From Hoeflea sp. BAL378 (GTDB taxonomy: Bacteria; Pseudomonadota; Alphaproteobacteria; Rhizobiales; Rhizobiaceae), in contig NZ_JRJG01000038.1 of assembly GCF_000759435.1 (NCBI RefSeq), positions 175,018 through 239,017 of the forward strand: a stretch of 64,000 nucleotides of DNA, read 5' to 3'. The position numbers and the translations under genes were made by a program. Positions within the stretch are counted from its first letter, which is position 1, and the number at the start of each line of letters is the position of its first letter. Shown here in pieces: positions 52,574-60,677 of this stretch. The notes under the pieces were generated by a model. That model saw only the letters and a list, made by a program, of their open reading frames with translations, was not told where the DNA came from and did not search any database.

Positions 52574-53872
52574 TCAGTAGCGGTTGGCGATCGGCAGTTC
52601 CTGCGCCGGAAACAGGCTGATGACTTCGCAGCCGGTGTCGGTGACCACCACCTCCTCCTCGATCCGGGCGGCGGAAAAGCCGTCACTGGCCGGGCAATAG
52701 GTCTCGAGCGCGAACACCATGCCGGTCTGGATCTCCATCGGATTGTCGAGGCTGACGGCGCGGCTGATGATCGGCCGCTCGTGCAGGGCGAGACCCAGGC
52801 CGTGGCCGAACTGCAGGCCGAAGGCGCTCAGTTCGTCGGGGAAGCCGAATTGCTCGGCCTTGGGCCAGAGCTTGGCGACCTGGTCGGTGGTCACGCCGGG
52901 CTTGATCGCCTGGATCGAGGCGTCGATCCACTCGCGCGCCTTGACATAGGCGTCGCGCTGCGACGGCGTCGACATGCCGATGTTGAAGGTGCGGTAGTAG
53001 CAGGTGCGGTAGCCCTGATAGGACTGCAGGATGTCGAAGAAGGCCTGGTCGCCGGGCCGGAACAGCCGGTCGGTGAAATTGTGCGGATGCGGATTGCAGC
53101 GCTCGCCGGAAATGGCGTTGATCGCCTCGACATCGTCCGAGCCCATTTCATAGAGCAGCTTGTTGGACATGGCGACGATGTCGTTCTCGCGGATGCCGGG
53201 TTTGAGCTCCTCGTAGATCATGTGATAGACGCCATCGACCATGGAGGCGGCCTGGGTCAGGAGCTGGATCTCGTCCCAGTTCTTGATCTCGCGGGCGCCG
53301 AGCATGATCTGCTGGCCGTCGACGACATTGATGCCGGCTTCCTTGAGCGCAAAGAACATCGCGGTCTCTGCGTAGTCGACGCCCACCGGCATGTCGATCA
53401 TGCCGGCGTCGCGGATCAGGCCGGCGATTTCCTCGGCATAGCGCTTCATCAGGCCGAAGGACGGCGGGATGGTGCCGCGCATGCCGACGACGCCGGCGCG
53501 GCAGTGCTCGTCGACCAGCCAGTCGGCGTATTTCTTGTGGTGGACGGCGGCGGAGCCGAAATCCCAGACATAGGGCGCCTCGTCGCCGGTCAGCAGGCAG
53601 AAGCGGCACATCTTGTCGCGCTCCCATTCGCCGATCTTGGTGGCCGAGACATAGCGGATGTTGTTGACGTCGAAGAGCAGCAGCGAGCCGCATCCCGACT
53701 TCTTCAGGGCCTCGACCGTCCGGCCCAGCCGGTAGCGGCGCAGCCGGTCGTGATCCACCCGGCGCTCGAAGTCGACGCTGGTGTGACCCCAGGCCGGCAG
53801 CCGGCCCTCCCATTTCCAGTGGGGCTCCGTGTCCTGGGGGGTCAACAGGTTGGGCATGAGCGCGCGGGACAT
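52574..53872 (-). CDS. M24-family (creatinase/DddP-like) metalloprotein with altered metal site
   Basis: 432 aa from ATG 53872 (AAGGAG upstream). The C-terminal pita-bread domain is clear: NAISGERCNPHPHNFTDRL, FFDILQSYQGYRTCYYRTF, QFGHGLGLALHE, FALETYCPASD and ARIEEEVVV. Of the five usual metal ligands, the first Asp, His and both Glu are visible. The second Asp, expected 11 residues after the first, is Cys. Overall it resembles DddP, the DMSP lyase of this fold, and relatives more than aminopeptidases. I do not claim DMSP lyase activity. Confidence 0.7.
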   Translation of the reverse strand: MSRALMPNLLTPQDTEPHWKWEGRLPAWGHTSVDFERRVDHDRLRRYRLGRTVEALKKSGCGSLLLFDVNNIRYVSATKIGEWERDKMCRFCLLTGDEAPYVWDFGSAAVHHKKYADWLVDEHCRAGVVGMRGTIPPSFGLMKRYAEEIAGLIRDAGMIDMPVGVDYAETAMFFALKEAGINVVDGQQIMLGAREIKNWDEIQLLTQAASMVDGVYHMIYEELKPGIRENDIVAMSNKLLYEMGSDDVEAINAISGERCNPHPHNFTDRLFRPGDQAFFDILQSYQGYRTCYYRTFNIGMSTPSQRDAYVKAREWIDASIQAIKPGVTTDQVAKLWPKAEQFGFPDELSAFGLQFGHGLGLALHERPIISRAVSLDNPMEIQTGMVFALETYCPASDGFSAARIEEEVVVTDTGCEVISLFPAQELPIANRY

Positions 53873-53941
53873 GGCTTTCTCCTTGGGTGCGATCCTGCGC
53901 ACCCGGTTTCGGTCTGGTTCGGTGGTTTGGTTAGTCTTGGC

Positions 53942-54751
53942 TTACTGAATGCACCAGCCGCCATCGATGTGGATCATCTGGCCGGTCATGTAGTCGCTGT
54001 CGTCGCTGGCAAGGAAGGAGGCGGTGCCGGTGATGTCGTCGGGATAGGACACCCGCTTGATCACCAGCTCGTTGTTGGCGATGTCCTCGTAGGCCTGGCC
54101 GGCGCGCTGCTTGAAGCCGATCTCGACGAGATCCTTGTCGAGCTGTTCCCAGAGCGGCGTCACCACCACGCCCGGCGCGTAGCCGTTGACGGTGATGTTG
54201 TGCTCGCCCAGCGCCACCGCGCCGCAATGGGTCAGCGCCAGGCAGCCATATTTCGAGGTGCAGTAGACGGTCACGTCGACCAGCGGCTTGCGCGAGGCGA
54301 TCGAGCCGACATTGATGATCTTGTAGGGATGGCCTTCCATCGGCCCCTGGGCGATCATCTGCCTGGCGGTCTCCTGCATACCGAGCCACATGGCCTTGGT
54401 GTTGACATTCATGATCAGGTCCCAGTTGTCCTCGTCGATGTCCATGAAGAAACGGGGCTTGTTCAGGCCGGCGTTGAACAGGCCGACATTGATCGAGCCG
54501 AACGCTTCCACGGTGGCTGCGACCGCGGCCTTGTTGTCCTCGCGTCGGGTGACATCCATCCGCACCGCGATCGCCCTGCCATTGCCGTCCGCATTGATCT
54601 GGTCGGCAACCTTGGCGGCCTCATCGAGGTCGAGATCGCCTAGGCAGACATTAGCGCCCTGCCGGGCAAAGCAGAGGGCATTAGCCGCGCCCATCCCGCG
54701 GGCGGCGCCGGTGATGAGTATGTTTTTGCCTTTCAGGCGGGTGGGATCCAT
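53942..54751 (-). CDS. Short-chain dehydrogenase, paralogue of the one at 57843
   Basis: 269 aa SDR. ITGAARGMGAANA near the start, LFNAG, VGSIAS catalytic Ser and YCTSKYG (Tyr-x3-Lys), ending MIHIDGGWCIQ. It shares distinctive stretches with the SDR at 57843, such as EDNW..IM.VN, GMQE.ARQMIAQG and EIG...R.GQA near the C terminus, so the two are paralogues on either side of the regulator. Located 18 bases after the regulator gene and likely cotranscribed with it. Confidence 0.82.
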   Translation of the reverse strand: MDPTRLKGKNILITGAARGMGAANALCFARQGANVCLGDLDLDEAAKVADQINADGNGRAIAVRMDVTRREDNKAAVAATVEAFGSINVGLFNAGLNKPRFFMDIDEDNWDLIMNVNTKAMWLGMQETARQMIAQGPMEGHPYKIINVGSIASRKPLVDVTVYCTSKYGCLALTHCGAVALGEHNITVNGYAPGVVVTPLWEQLDKDLVEIGFKQRAGQAYEDIANNELVIKRVSYPDDITGTASFLASDDSDYMTGQMIHIDGGWCIQ

Positions 54752-54769
54752 GATGTCCTCCTCGGTAAG

Positions 54770-56587
54770 CTAATCGCTGTTGTCTTTGATGATTGAATCG
54801 GCGCGGGCCTGTGCCTTGCGCAGGGCTTCTCGCGGTGTGATGAGGCCGCGCAGCATGTCGTGCAGTTCCTCGCCGCAGATGCGGATGATGTCGCTGATTT
54901 CGGGGACCGGCGGGCGCGGCCAGAACTGCAGCTCGTCGCGCCAGGACATGCCGTCGACCGCCTCGAAGATCGGCGACGAGCGACGGACCTCGGGGTCGGC
55001 GCTGACCGAATAGCGCGGATTGGTGCGGCTGCCGTTCTGGATGTAGAGCTTCTGCGCCTCGGGCGAGGTGAACATGATCAGGGCATCGGCTGCCGCCGCA
55101 ATCCGCTCCGGCGCGATATTGGCGGGGATTGCCATGGCATAGCCGCCGACCGGCGCGATCGGCGATCCGCCCGGCCCGTAGGGATGGGGCACGTAGCCGG
55201 TCTGCCCGTGGGCGGGGGAGGCCGGGTCGAGTTCGAAATAGGGCGCGAGCAGGGTGTAGCCATAGGCCATGGCGATCTGTCCCGCCGCATAGGGACGCAC
55301 CCGCTCGTACCAGGACATCGAGAGGATGTAGGGGGGCGAATATTCGAGCAGCGCCATCAGATAGTCGGCCGCGGCCAGTCCGGCCTCGGTGTCGATGCGG
55401 GCGCGATAGGGGGCGCGGTCGAGATGGTCGGTGTCAAACCCGCCGGCGACCCTTGCAAGGTCAAGGACCGGCTGGCCGAAATCGGCAAGCGTCATCAGGA
55501 AGGTGTGACCGAGCGCGGTGCCGCGCGCGGCGTTCCAGGCAATGCCGTAGCGGCCGTGCGCGGGATCGTGAAGCTGCCTGGCGGCATCCAGCAGCTCGCC
55601 GGTGGTGGTCGGCGGCTCGAGGCCGGCTTCGGCGAACAGGTCCTTGCGATAGAACAGCAGCTCCGGCGTGGTCTGGGCCGGCACGCCATAGGCGCGGCCG
55701 CCCCAATGCGTGGCTTTCCAACCCGCCGTGTGGAAATCGGCGGGGTCAAGCCGCTCCGGGTCGAGCGCCTGGTCCAGGGGCATCAGGATGCCCTTTTCGA
55801 CGAGCTCGCCGATCCATGGCAGGTCGACGGCGATGATGTCGTAGCGGCTCGACTTGCGCTCGGCGTTGCGCTGGATCTCTTCGCGCAAGCGGTCGATCGA
55901 GAATGCGCGCTGATGAATCTGGGCGCCGAGCGCGTGCTCGAACTGCCGCTTGAGCGCTTCCATGACCATGAAGGTCGGATCGCCATGGACCAGCACGCGC
56001 ACCCCGCCGGAAAGCTTGAGCGGCTCGGGAAGCACCTGGAGCGGCGGGATCGACCTGGCCGACATGTAGGAACTGCCGAAATAATAGTCGCTCGCCTCGG
56101 CGCGCCTCTCGCCGATCTCGAAGTTCTTCTGCGCCAGCCGTTTCAGGCGGCCGGTCAGTTGCATCCACGAGTCGAGAAGCTTCTCGCTGGGATGGATGGA
56201 AAAGGTCTTGCCCGTGCGGGTGCGCGGCCGCTGCTCGACCAGTCCCGCGGCGATCATCTCCTTGACGCGCCGCGCCGCGGTCGCATAGGGAACGCCCGCG
56301 GCGCCGATCAGCGAGGTGGGCGTGACGGTCTTGGCTTCGAGGTGACTGCGGATCAGGTGAAGTGACATGCGGAAATACGGATTCGGCGCATAAACGTCGA
56401 CGACGCCTTCGAGCTCGTCGTCAAAATCCTTCAGGAACGAAATCGCCTGAAGAATCTCGGTTTTTGCCTGTGGCGATGACGCCAAGGTATGCGCGCTTGA
56501 ACCTCCCATGTGATAAACCCCTGCCTCTCTCCCCCCGCGAAGATGGTCTTCGCGGTCCTTCGAATGCGGTCTTTTCGGGCTTGTCAT
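54770..56587 (-). CDS. Winged-helix regulator fused to a periplasmic-type sugar-binding domain
   Basis: 605 aa from ATG 56587, behind GGAGGTCAAC. There is no signal peptide or membrane segment. Residues about 70-135 form a winged helix (TPTSLIGAAGVPYATAARRVKEMIAAGLVEQ). Residues about 195-560 look like a family 1 (MalE-type) extracellular solute-binding protein: VRVLVHGDPTFMVMEALKRQFE, AYGVPAQTTPELLFYRKDLFAEAGLEPPTT, IMFTSPEAQKLYIQNGS. It is most simply a cytoplasmic sugar-sensing regulator, analogous in plan to SgrR, which uses a different binding-protein family. It heads the operon and diverges from an ABC importer. Confidence 0.8.
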   Translation of the reverse strand: MTSPKRPHSKDREDHLRGGREAGVYHMGGSSAHTLASSPQAKTEILQAISFLKDFDDELEGVVDVYAPNPYFRMSLHLIRSHLEAKTVTPTSLIGAAGVPYATAARRVKEMIAAGLVEQRPRTRTGKTFSIHPSEKLLDSWMQLTGRLKRLAQKNFEIGERRAEASDYYFGSSYMSARSIPPLQVLPEPLKLSGGVRVLVHGDPTFMVMEALKRQFEHALGAQIHQRAFSIDRLREEIQRNAERKSSRYDIIAVDLPWIGELVEKGILMPLDQALDPERLDPADFHTAGWKATHWGGRAYGVPAQTTPELLFYRKDLFAEAGLEPPTTTGELLDAARQLHDPAHGRYGIAWNAARGTALGHTFLMTLADFGQPVLDLARVAGGFDTDHLDRAPYRARIDTEAGLAAADYLMALLEYSPPYILSMSWYERVRPYAAGQIAMAYGYTLLAPYFELDPASPAHGQTGYVPHPYGPGGSPIAPVGGYAMAIPANIAPERIAAAADALIMFTSPEAQKLYIQNGSRTNPRYSVSADPEVRRSSPIFEAVDGMSWRDELQFWPRPPVPEISDIIRICGEELHDMLRGLITPREALRKAQARADSIIKDNSD

Positions 56588-56658
56588 GTTGACCTCCGCC
56601 AAAATGTTCAATTTGAGAGACTGCCGACAGCCTCAAGACATCCAATATGAACATAAAA

Positions 56659-56669
56659 ATTCTCAGAAT
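56659..56669. promoter_or_regulatory. Candidate operator ATTCT-C-AGAAT in the divergent promoter region
   Basis: Perfect 11-base dyad in the AT-rich middle (56640-56690) of the 226-base gap between the winged-helix regulator and the ABC binding protein. The surrounding strip with ATATGAACATAAAAA and GGATATATTAT is the likely overlapping promoter zone. It is the best candidate site for the regulator. Confidence 0.35.
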
Positions 56670-56813
56670 GGATATATTATCGACTCTCTCGCCGCCGGCA
56701 CTCGGTCATTGTGCCGGAGGTCGCCTGAGGTATCGGGCGACAGCCTTGGTTTGGAGAGGCCAGGGTCGTGAGGAGAAAACACGAGGGCAATTGCGCCCCG
56801 GGAGGAAAATACA

Positions 56814-57773
56814 ATGAAGTTCCGCACCATTCTGGCTGCCACAACAGCCATTGCAGTTGTCTCGATCGCAGGCTCGGCGTCCGCCGCCGAGAAGATGACC
56901 ATCGGCATTACGCAGAACAATGTCGGCGTCGACAGCTACCAGACCACCTATGAAAAGGCCTTCATCGAAGCCGCCGAAGCCAATCCCGATGTCGAGGCCG
57001 TCGTGCTGGACGCCGGCGGCGATGTCGCCCGCCAGATCGCCCAGATGGAAGACCTCATCCAGCAGAAGGTGGATGCGATCATCATCTGGCCGACCAACGG
57101 CAAGGCCGTCATACCGGCGGTGCGCAAGGCGCAGCAGGCCGGCATTCCGGTGATCGTGACCAACTCGAACATCGCCGAGGAAGGCCATGGGTTCGTCAAG
57201 TCGTTCTCTGGCCCGGACAACATCACGCAAGGATCGCGCGCCGCCGAGATCATGTGCGACAAGTTCAAGGAAATGGGCATCGACAAGGAAGCCCGCGTCG
57301 TCCAGATTTCCGGCCAGCCCGGCTACACCACGGCCATCGAGCGGGCCAAGGGCTTCGAGGACCGGCTGCCCGAAGTCTGCCCCGACGTGACCCTGGTCGA
57401 AACCCAGCCCGGCGACTGGAACCGCGAAAAATCGCAGAAGGTGATGGAAGCCTTCCTCGTCAAGTATGACGACATCGACGGCGTCTATGCCGGGGACGAC
57501 AACATGGGCGTGGGCGCGCTGAACGCCGCCAAGGCCGCCGGACGCGAAGGCATCATCTTCGTCGGCGCCACCAATTTCGCCGTCGGCTACGAGGCCATGG
57601 AGCGCGGCGAATACTGGGGATCGATCTACCAGTCGCCGGTCGATGACGCCAAGGCGGCGCTGAAGACGGCGATCGATGTGCTCAACGGCACCGAAGTTCC
57701 GTTCCTCAACTACTTCGACACGCCGAAGATCACCCAGGACAACATGGCGGATTTCACCAAGCCCGTCTTCTGA
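56814..57773 (+). CDS. Periplasmic sugar-binding protein (ribose/autoinducer type)
   Basis: 319 aa with a signal peptide (cleavage near ASA-AE) and a type I periplasmic-binding fold: MTIGITQNNVGVDSYQTTYEKAF, IAQMEDLIQQKVDAIIIWPTNG, DGVYAGDDNMGVGALNAAKAAG. Ribosome site GGGAGGAAAAT. It is the first gene of the plus-strand operon and is followed, unusually, by an SDR before the permeases. The ligand is unknown, but the operon and the divergent regulator suggest both sense the same compound. Confidence 0.88.
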   Translation: MKFRTILAATTAIAVVSIAGSASAAEKMTIGITQNNVGVDSYQTTYEKAFIEAAEANPDVEAVVLDAGGDVARQIAQMEDLIQQKVDAIIIWPTNGKAVIPAVRKAQQAGIPVIVTNSNIAEEGHGFVKSFSGPDNITQGSRAAEIMCDKFKEMGIDKEARVVQISGQPGYTTAIERAKGFEDRLPEVCPDVTLVETQPGDWNREKSQKVMEAFLVKYDDIDGVYAGDDNMGVGALNAAKAAGREGIIFVGATNFAVGYEAMERGEYWGSIYQSPVDDAKAALKTAIDVLNGTEVPFLNYFDTPKITQDNMADFTKPVF

Positions 57774-57842
57774 GTCCTTGCCAAGGGGCGCAGGGCCTGG
57801 CCGCCCTGTGCCTGATCTTCATTGCCTATTCGGGAGGGAAGC

Positions 57843-58655
57843 ATGGCTGGTGTTTCCAAGGGACGCCTGAGCGGCCGGTCATGCATCGTGACCGGCGCCG
57901 CGCAGGGAATTGGCCGCGCGATCGGCGAAGCGCTGCTGGATGAGGGCGGCGATGTCTGCTTCGCCGACATCAATGGCCGGATGGCCGAGGATGTGAGCCA
58001 CGCCAATGGCGAGCGCGCCGCCCGGACCGGCGCAAAGGTCACCTGGGCGGAAGTGGATGTGAGCCGGCGCGACCAGGTGCGCGCCATGATCGCCAAGGCA
58101 GTCGGCGTGTTCGGCAAGCTCGACGTCAAGTTCAACAATGCCGGCATCAACAAGCCGATGAACTTCCTCGATGTCACCGAAGACAACTGGCGCAGCATCA
58201 TGGACGTCAACGGGCTCGGCGTCCTCATCGGCATGCAGGAGGCGGCCAGGCAGATGATCGCCCAGGGCGGCGGCGGCAAGATCATCAACACCGCCTCGAT
58301 CGCCAGCCGGCAGGGGTTCGACAATGTCGCCCCCTACTGCGCCTCGAAATGGGCGGTGGTGTCGCTCACGCAATCGGCGGCCCGCGATCTTGCCAAGCAC
58401 AACATCACGGTGACAGGCTTCGGTCCCGGGGTCGTCGCCACGGAAATGTGGCGGCAACTGGACAAGGACCTGATGGAGATCGGCGCGTCCGAGCGCGAGG
58501 GGCAGGCGATCGAGGAGTTCTCCGCCGACATCCTGCGCGGCCGCGTGGCGACGCCGGCGGACATCACCGGCACGACGACCTTTCTGGCGTCGAAGGAAAG
58601 CGATTACATGACGGGGCAGATTGTCATGATCGACGGAGGCATGACGCTGGTCTGA
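57843..58655 (+). CDS. Short-chain dehydrogenase within the ABC operon
   Basis: 270 aa from ATG 57843 behind GGGAGGGAAGC. VTGAAQGIGRAIGEALLDEGG, NNAG, TASIAS and YCASKW (Tyr-x3-Lys), ending MIDGGMTLV. Paralogue of the SDR at 53942. Placed between the binding protein and the first permease, so expression is tied to uptake. Probably oxidises the imported polyol or sugar, or reduces a keto intermediate. Confidence 0.82.
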   Translation: MAGVSKGRLSGRSCIVTGAAQGIGRAIGEALLDEGGDVCFADINGRMAEDVSHANGERAARTGAKVTWAEVDVSRRDQVRAMIAKAVGVFGKLDVKFNNAGINKPMNFLDVTEDNWRSIMDVNGLGVLIGMQEAARQMIAQGGGGKIINTASIASRQGFDNVAPYCASKWAVVSLTQSAARDLAKHNITVTGFGPGVVATEMWRQLDKDLMEIGASEREGQAIEEFSADILRGRVATPADITGTTTFLASKESDYMTGQIVMIDGGMTLV

Positions 58656-58687
58656 CAACGGGACCGGATGTCGGGGAGGAGTGAAGT

Positions 58688-59662
58688 ATGGCGGACGAAC
58701 GGCTGAACGCGATCAGCAGGCTGCTGGCGCGCCAGGGCATCCTGGTCGCATTCGTGATTTTCATGATCGGCTTCGCGCTGCTCAATGACCGCTTTCTCGC
58801 GGTCGACAATGTGCTGGGCGTGGTCCGGTCTTCGGCGATCCTGGGGGTGATGGCGCTGGGCGTGACCTTTGTCGTCATCAGCGGCAATCTCGATCTTTCG
58901 GTGGGCTCGATGATGTCGTTCTCGACAATCGTCGTGCTCGACCTGCACGACAAGATCGGCCCCGGGCTCGCCATCCCCGTAATGTTCGCCATGACTCTGG
59001 CGCTTGGTGGGCTGATCGGCCTGCTGGTGGGCTATTTCAGGCTCAATTCGCTGATCGTCACGCTCGGCATGCTTTCGGCGATCCACGGCCTGACGCTCAC
59101 CTATTCGGGCGGCAAGAACATGGACATTGCCGACAAGGCGGGCACCTGGTTCAGCTTCTTCGGCCAGGGCTCGGTTCTCGGCGTGCCGGTCCCGATCATC
59201 CTGCTTCTGGGGCTGGCCTGCCTGCTCTCGGTGCTGCTCGCCAAGACGCCGTTCGGGCGCAAGGTCTATGCGGTGGGCGGCAATGGCGTGGCGGCGACGT
59301 TTTCCGGCATCCGCCGGCCGCGGGTCGTGCTGATGACCTACCTGATCTCGTCCTTCTGCGTGGCGGTGGCCGGCCTGCTGCAGGCCAGCCGGTCGATGGG
59401 CAGCCAGAACACGGTGGGCCAGGGGCTGGAACTCGAGGTTCTCGCCGCCATCATCCTGGGCGGGGCGTCGCTGCTCGGCGGGTCCGGAACGGTCTTCAAG
59501 ACGCTCGTCGGCGTTCTCATTCTCGGCTTCATCCAGAACGGGCTGCTGCTGGTGGGCCTCGAGTTCTACGTCCAGTACGTCGTCACCTGGCTGATCATCA
59601 TCCTTGCCGTGTGGCTCGACATCGCCGCCAAGCGCGGCCGCCTGCTGTCACCGATTGCCTGA
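58688..59662 (+). CDS. Ribose-type ABC permease
   Basis: 324 aa RbsC-family membrane protein. SGNLDLSVGSMMSFSTIVV near residue 65, LNSLIVTLGMLSAIHGL near 120, and late LEVLAAIILGGASLLGGSGTVFKT. About eight to nine hydrophobic segments. Ribosome site GGGGAGGAG ahead of ATG 58688. First of two different permeases in this operon. Confidence 0.89.
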   Translation: MADERLNAISRLLARQGILVAFVIFMIGFALLNDRFLAVDNVLGVVRSSAILGVMALGVTFVVISGNLDLSVGSMMSFSTIVVLDLHDKIGPGLAIPVMFAMTLALGGLIGLLVGYFRLNSLIVTLGMLSAIHGLTLTYSGGKNMDIADKAGTWFSFFGQGSVLGVPVPIILLLGLACLLSVLLAKTPFGRKVYAVGGNGVAATFSGIRRPRVVLMTYLISSFCVAVAGLLQASRSMGSQNTVGQGLELEVLAAIILGGASLLGGSGTVFKTLVGVLILGFIQNGLLLVGLEFYVQYVVTWLIIILAVWLDIAAKRGRLLSPIA

Positions 59663-59672
59663 GGGGGCGGAT

Positions 59673-60677
59673 ATGACCACGTCGAACCGCACCAAACTGA
59701 TCAAGCGCGGCGCCATCTGGGGCTTCATCCTCCTCGAACTCGTCTTTTTCTCTGTGGCGGGTCGGTTCCTGTCGCTGTCGCAGACGCAGTTCATGGATCT
59801 CGACAACATGCTGCTGCTGCTCAAGCAGTCGGCTCCCATCGGCATCATCGCGCTCGGCATGACCGTGATCATGATCAACGGCAATATCGATCTTTCGGTC
59901 GGCGCGATCTTCGCGCTCAGCGCCATCGTGATGCTGGATTCCCAGACCTGGCCGATATTCCAGGGCCTGGGGGAACTGGGCGTCATCCCGGTCGCCTGGG
60001 GCCTAGCCCTGCTCACCGGCGTGGCGCTCGGCGCGCTCAACGGGCTGATCGTCTGGAAGACCGGGGTCGACGCCTTCATCGTCACCCTCGGATCGATGCT
60101 CGGCTATCGCGGTCTGGTCTTCATGTACAATGGGGAGCAGCCGACATTCCTGCTCAACTGGACCCTGGTCGACCTGGCCGAATCCAACGTCCTCGGCCTG
60201 GAATTTCCGGCGATAGTGTTCATCCTTCTCACCGTCCTGATCTGGTTCCTGATGACGAAGACCGTGCATGGCCGCAACGCCTATGCGGTCGGCGACAACC
60301 GGGAGGCCGCGGTCAATGCCGGCATCCGGGTCGGGCCGCACATGCTCTGGAACTTCATCCTGATCGGCTTTCTGACCGCGCTCTCGGCGGTGGTGTTCTA
60401 CTCCGCTTCCGGGTCCGTGAACCCGAATGACGGCGGACTCTATGAACTCTGGGCCATCACCGCCGTCGTGCTGGGCGGCACCAAGCTCACCGGCGGCAGC
60501 GGGTCGGTCATCAACACCTTCGGCGGGGTGATCGCCATTCAACTGCTGCGCAAGGGGCTCGGCCATATCGGCGCCGACACCGAGACCGTTAACCTGGTGA
60601 TCGGCCTGATCCTGATCGCGGTGCTGTTCCTGGACCGTCAGCTCAACATCAAGGGCAAAGGGGAGCTCAGAATATGA
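59673..60677 (+). CDS. Ribose-type ABC permease (second)
   Basis: 334 aa from ATG 59673 behind GAGGGGGCGG. RbsC family: NGNIDLSVGAIFALSAIVM near residue 70, VDAFIVTLGSMLGYRGLVF near 130, and ELWAITAVVLGGTKLTGGSGSV near 250. It differs enough from the preceding permease to suggest a heterodimeric channel, the same arrangement as in the sugar operon at 30300-32320. The stop overlaps the ATPase start by ATGA. Confidence 0.89.
   Translation: MTTSNRTKLIKRGAIWGFILLELVFFSVAGRFLSLSQTQFMDLDNMLLLLKQSAPIGIIALGMTVIMINGNIDLSVGAIFALSAIVMLDSQTWPIFQGLGELGVIPVAWGLALLTGVALGALNGLIVWKTGVDAFIVTLGSMLGYRGLVFMYNGEQPTFLLNWTLVDLAESNVLGLEFPAIVFILLTVLIWFLMTKTVHGRNAYAVGDNREAAVNAGIRVGPHMLWNFILIGFLTALSAVVFYSASGSVNPNDGGLYELWAITAVVLGGTKLTGGSGSVINTFGGVIAIQLLRKGLGHIGADTETVNLVIGLILIAVLFLDRQLNIKGKGELRI

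Noticed and set aside
52574..53872. A firm call of DddP (DMSP lyase) for the M24 protein
   Set aside because: The resemblance is real, but I cannot align it to characterised DddP here and the metal site differs from the canonical pattern, so only a DddP-like label is justified.
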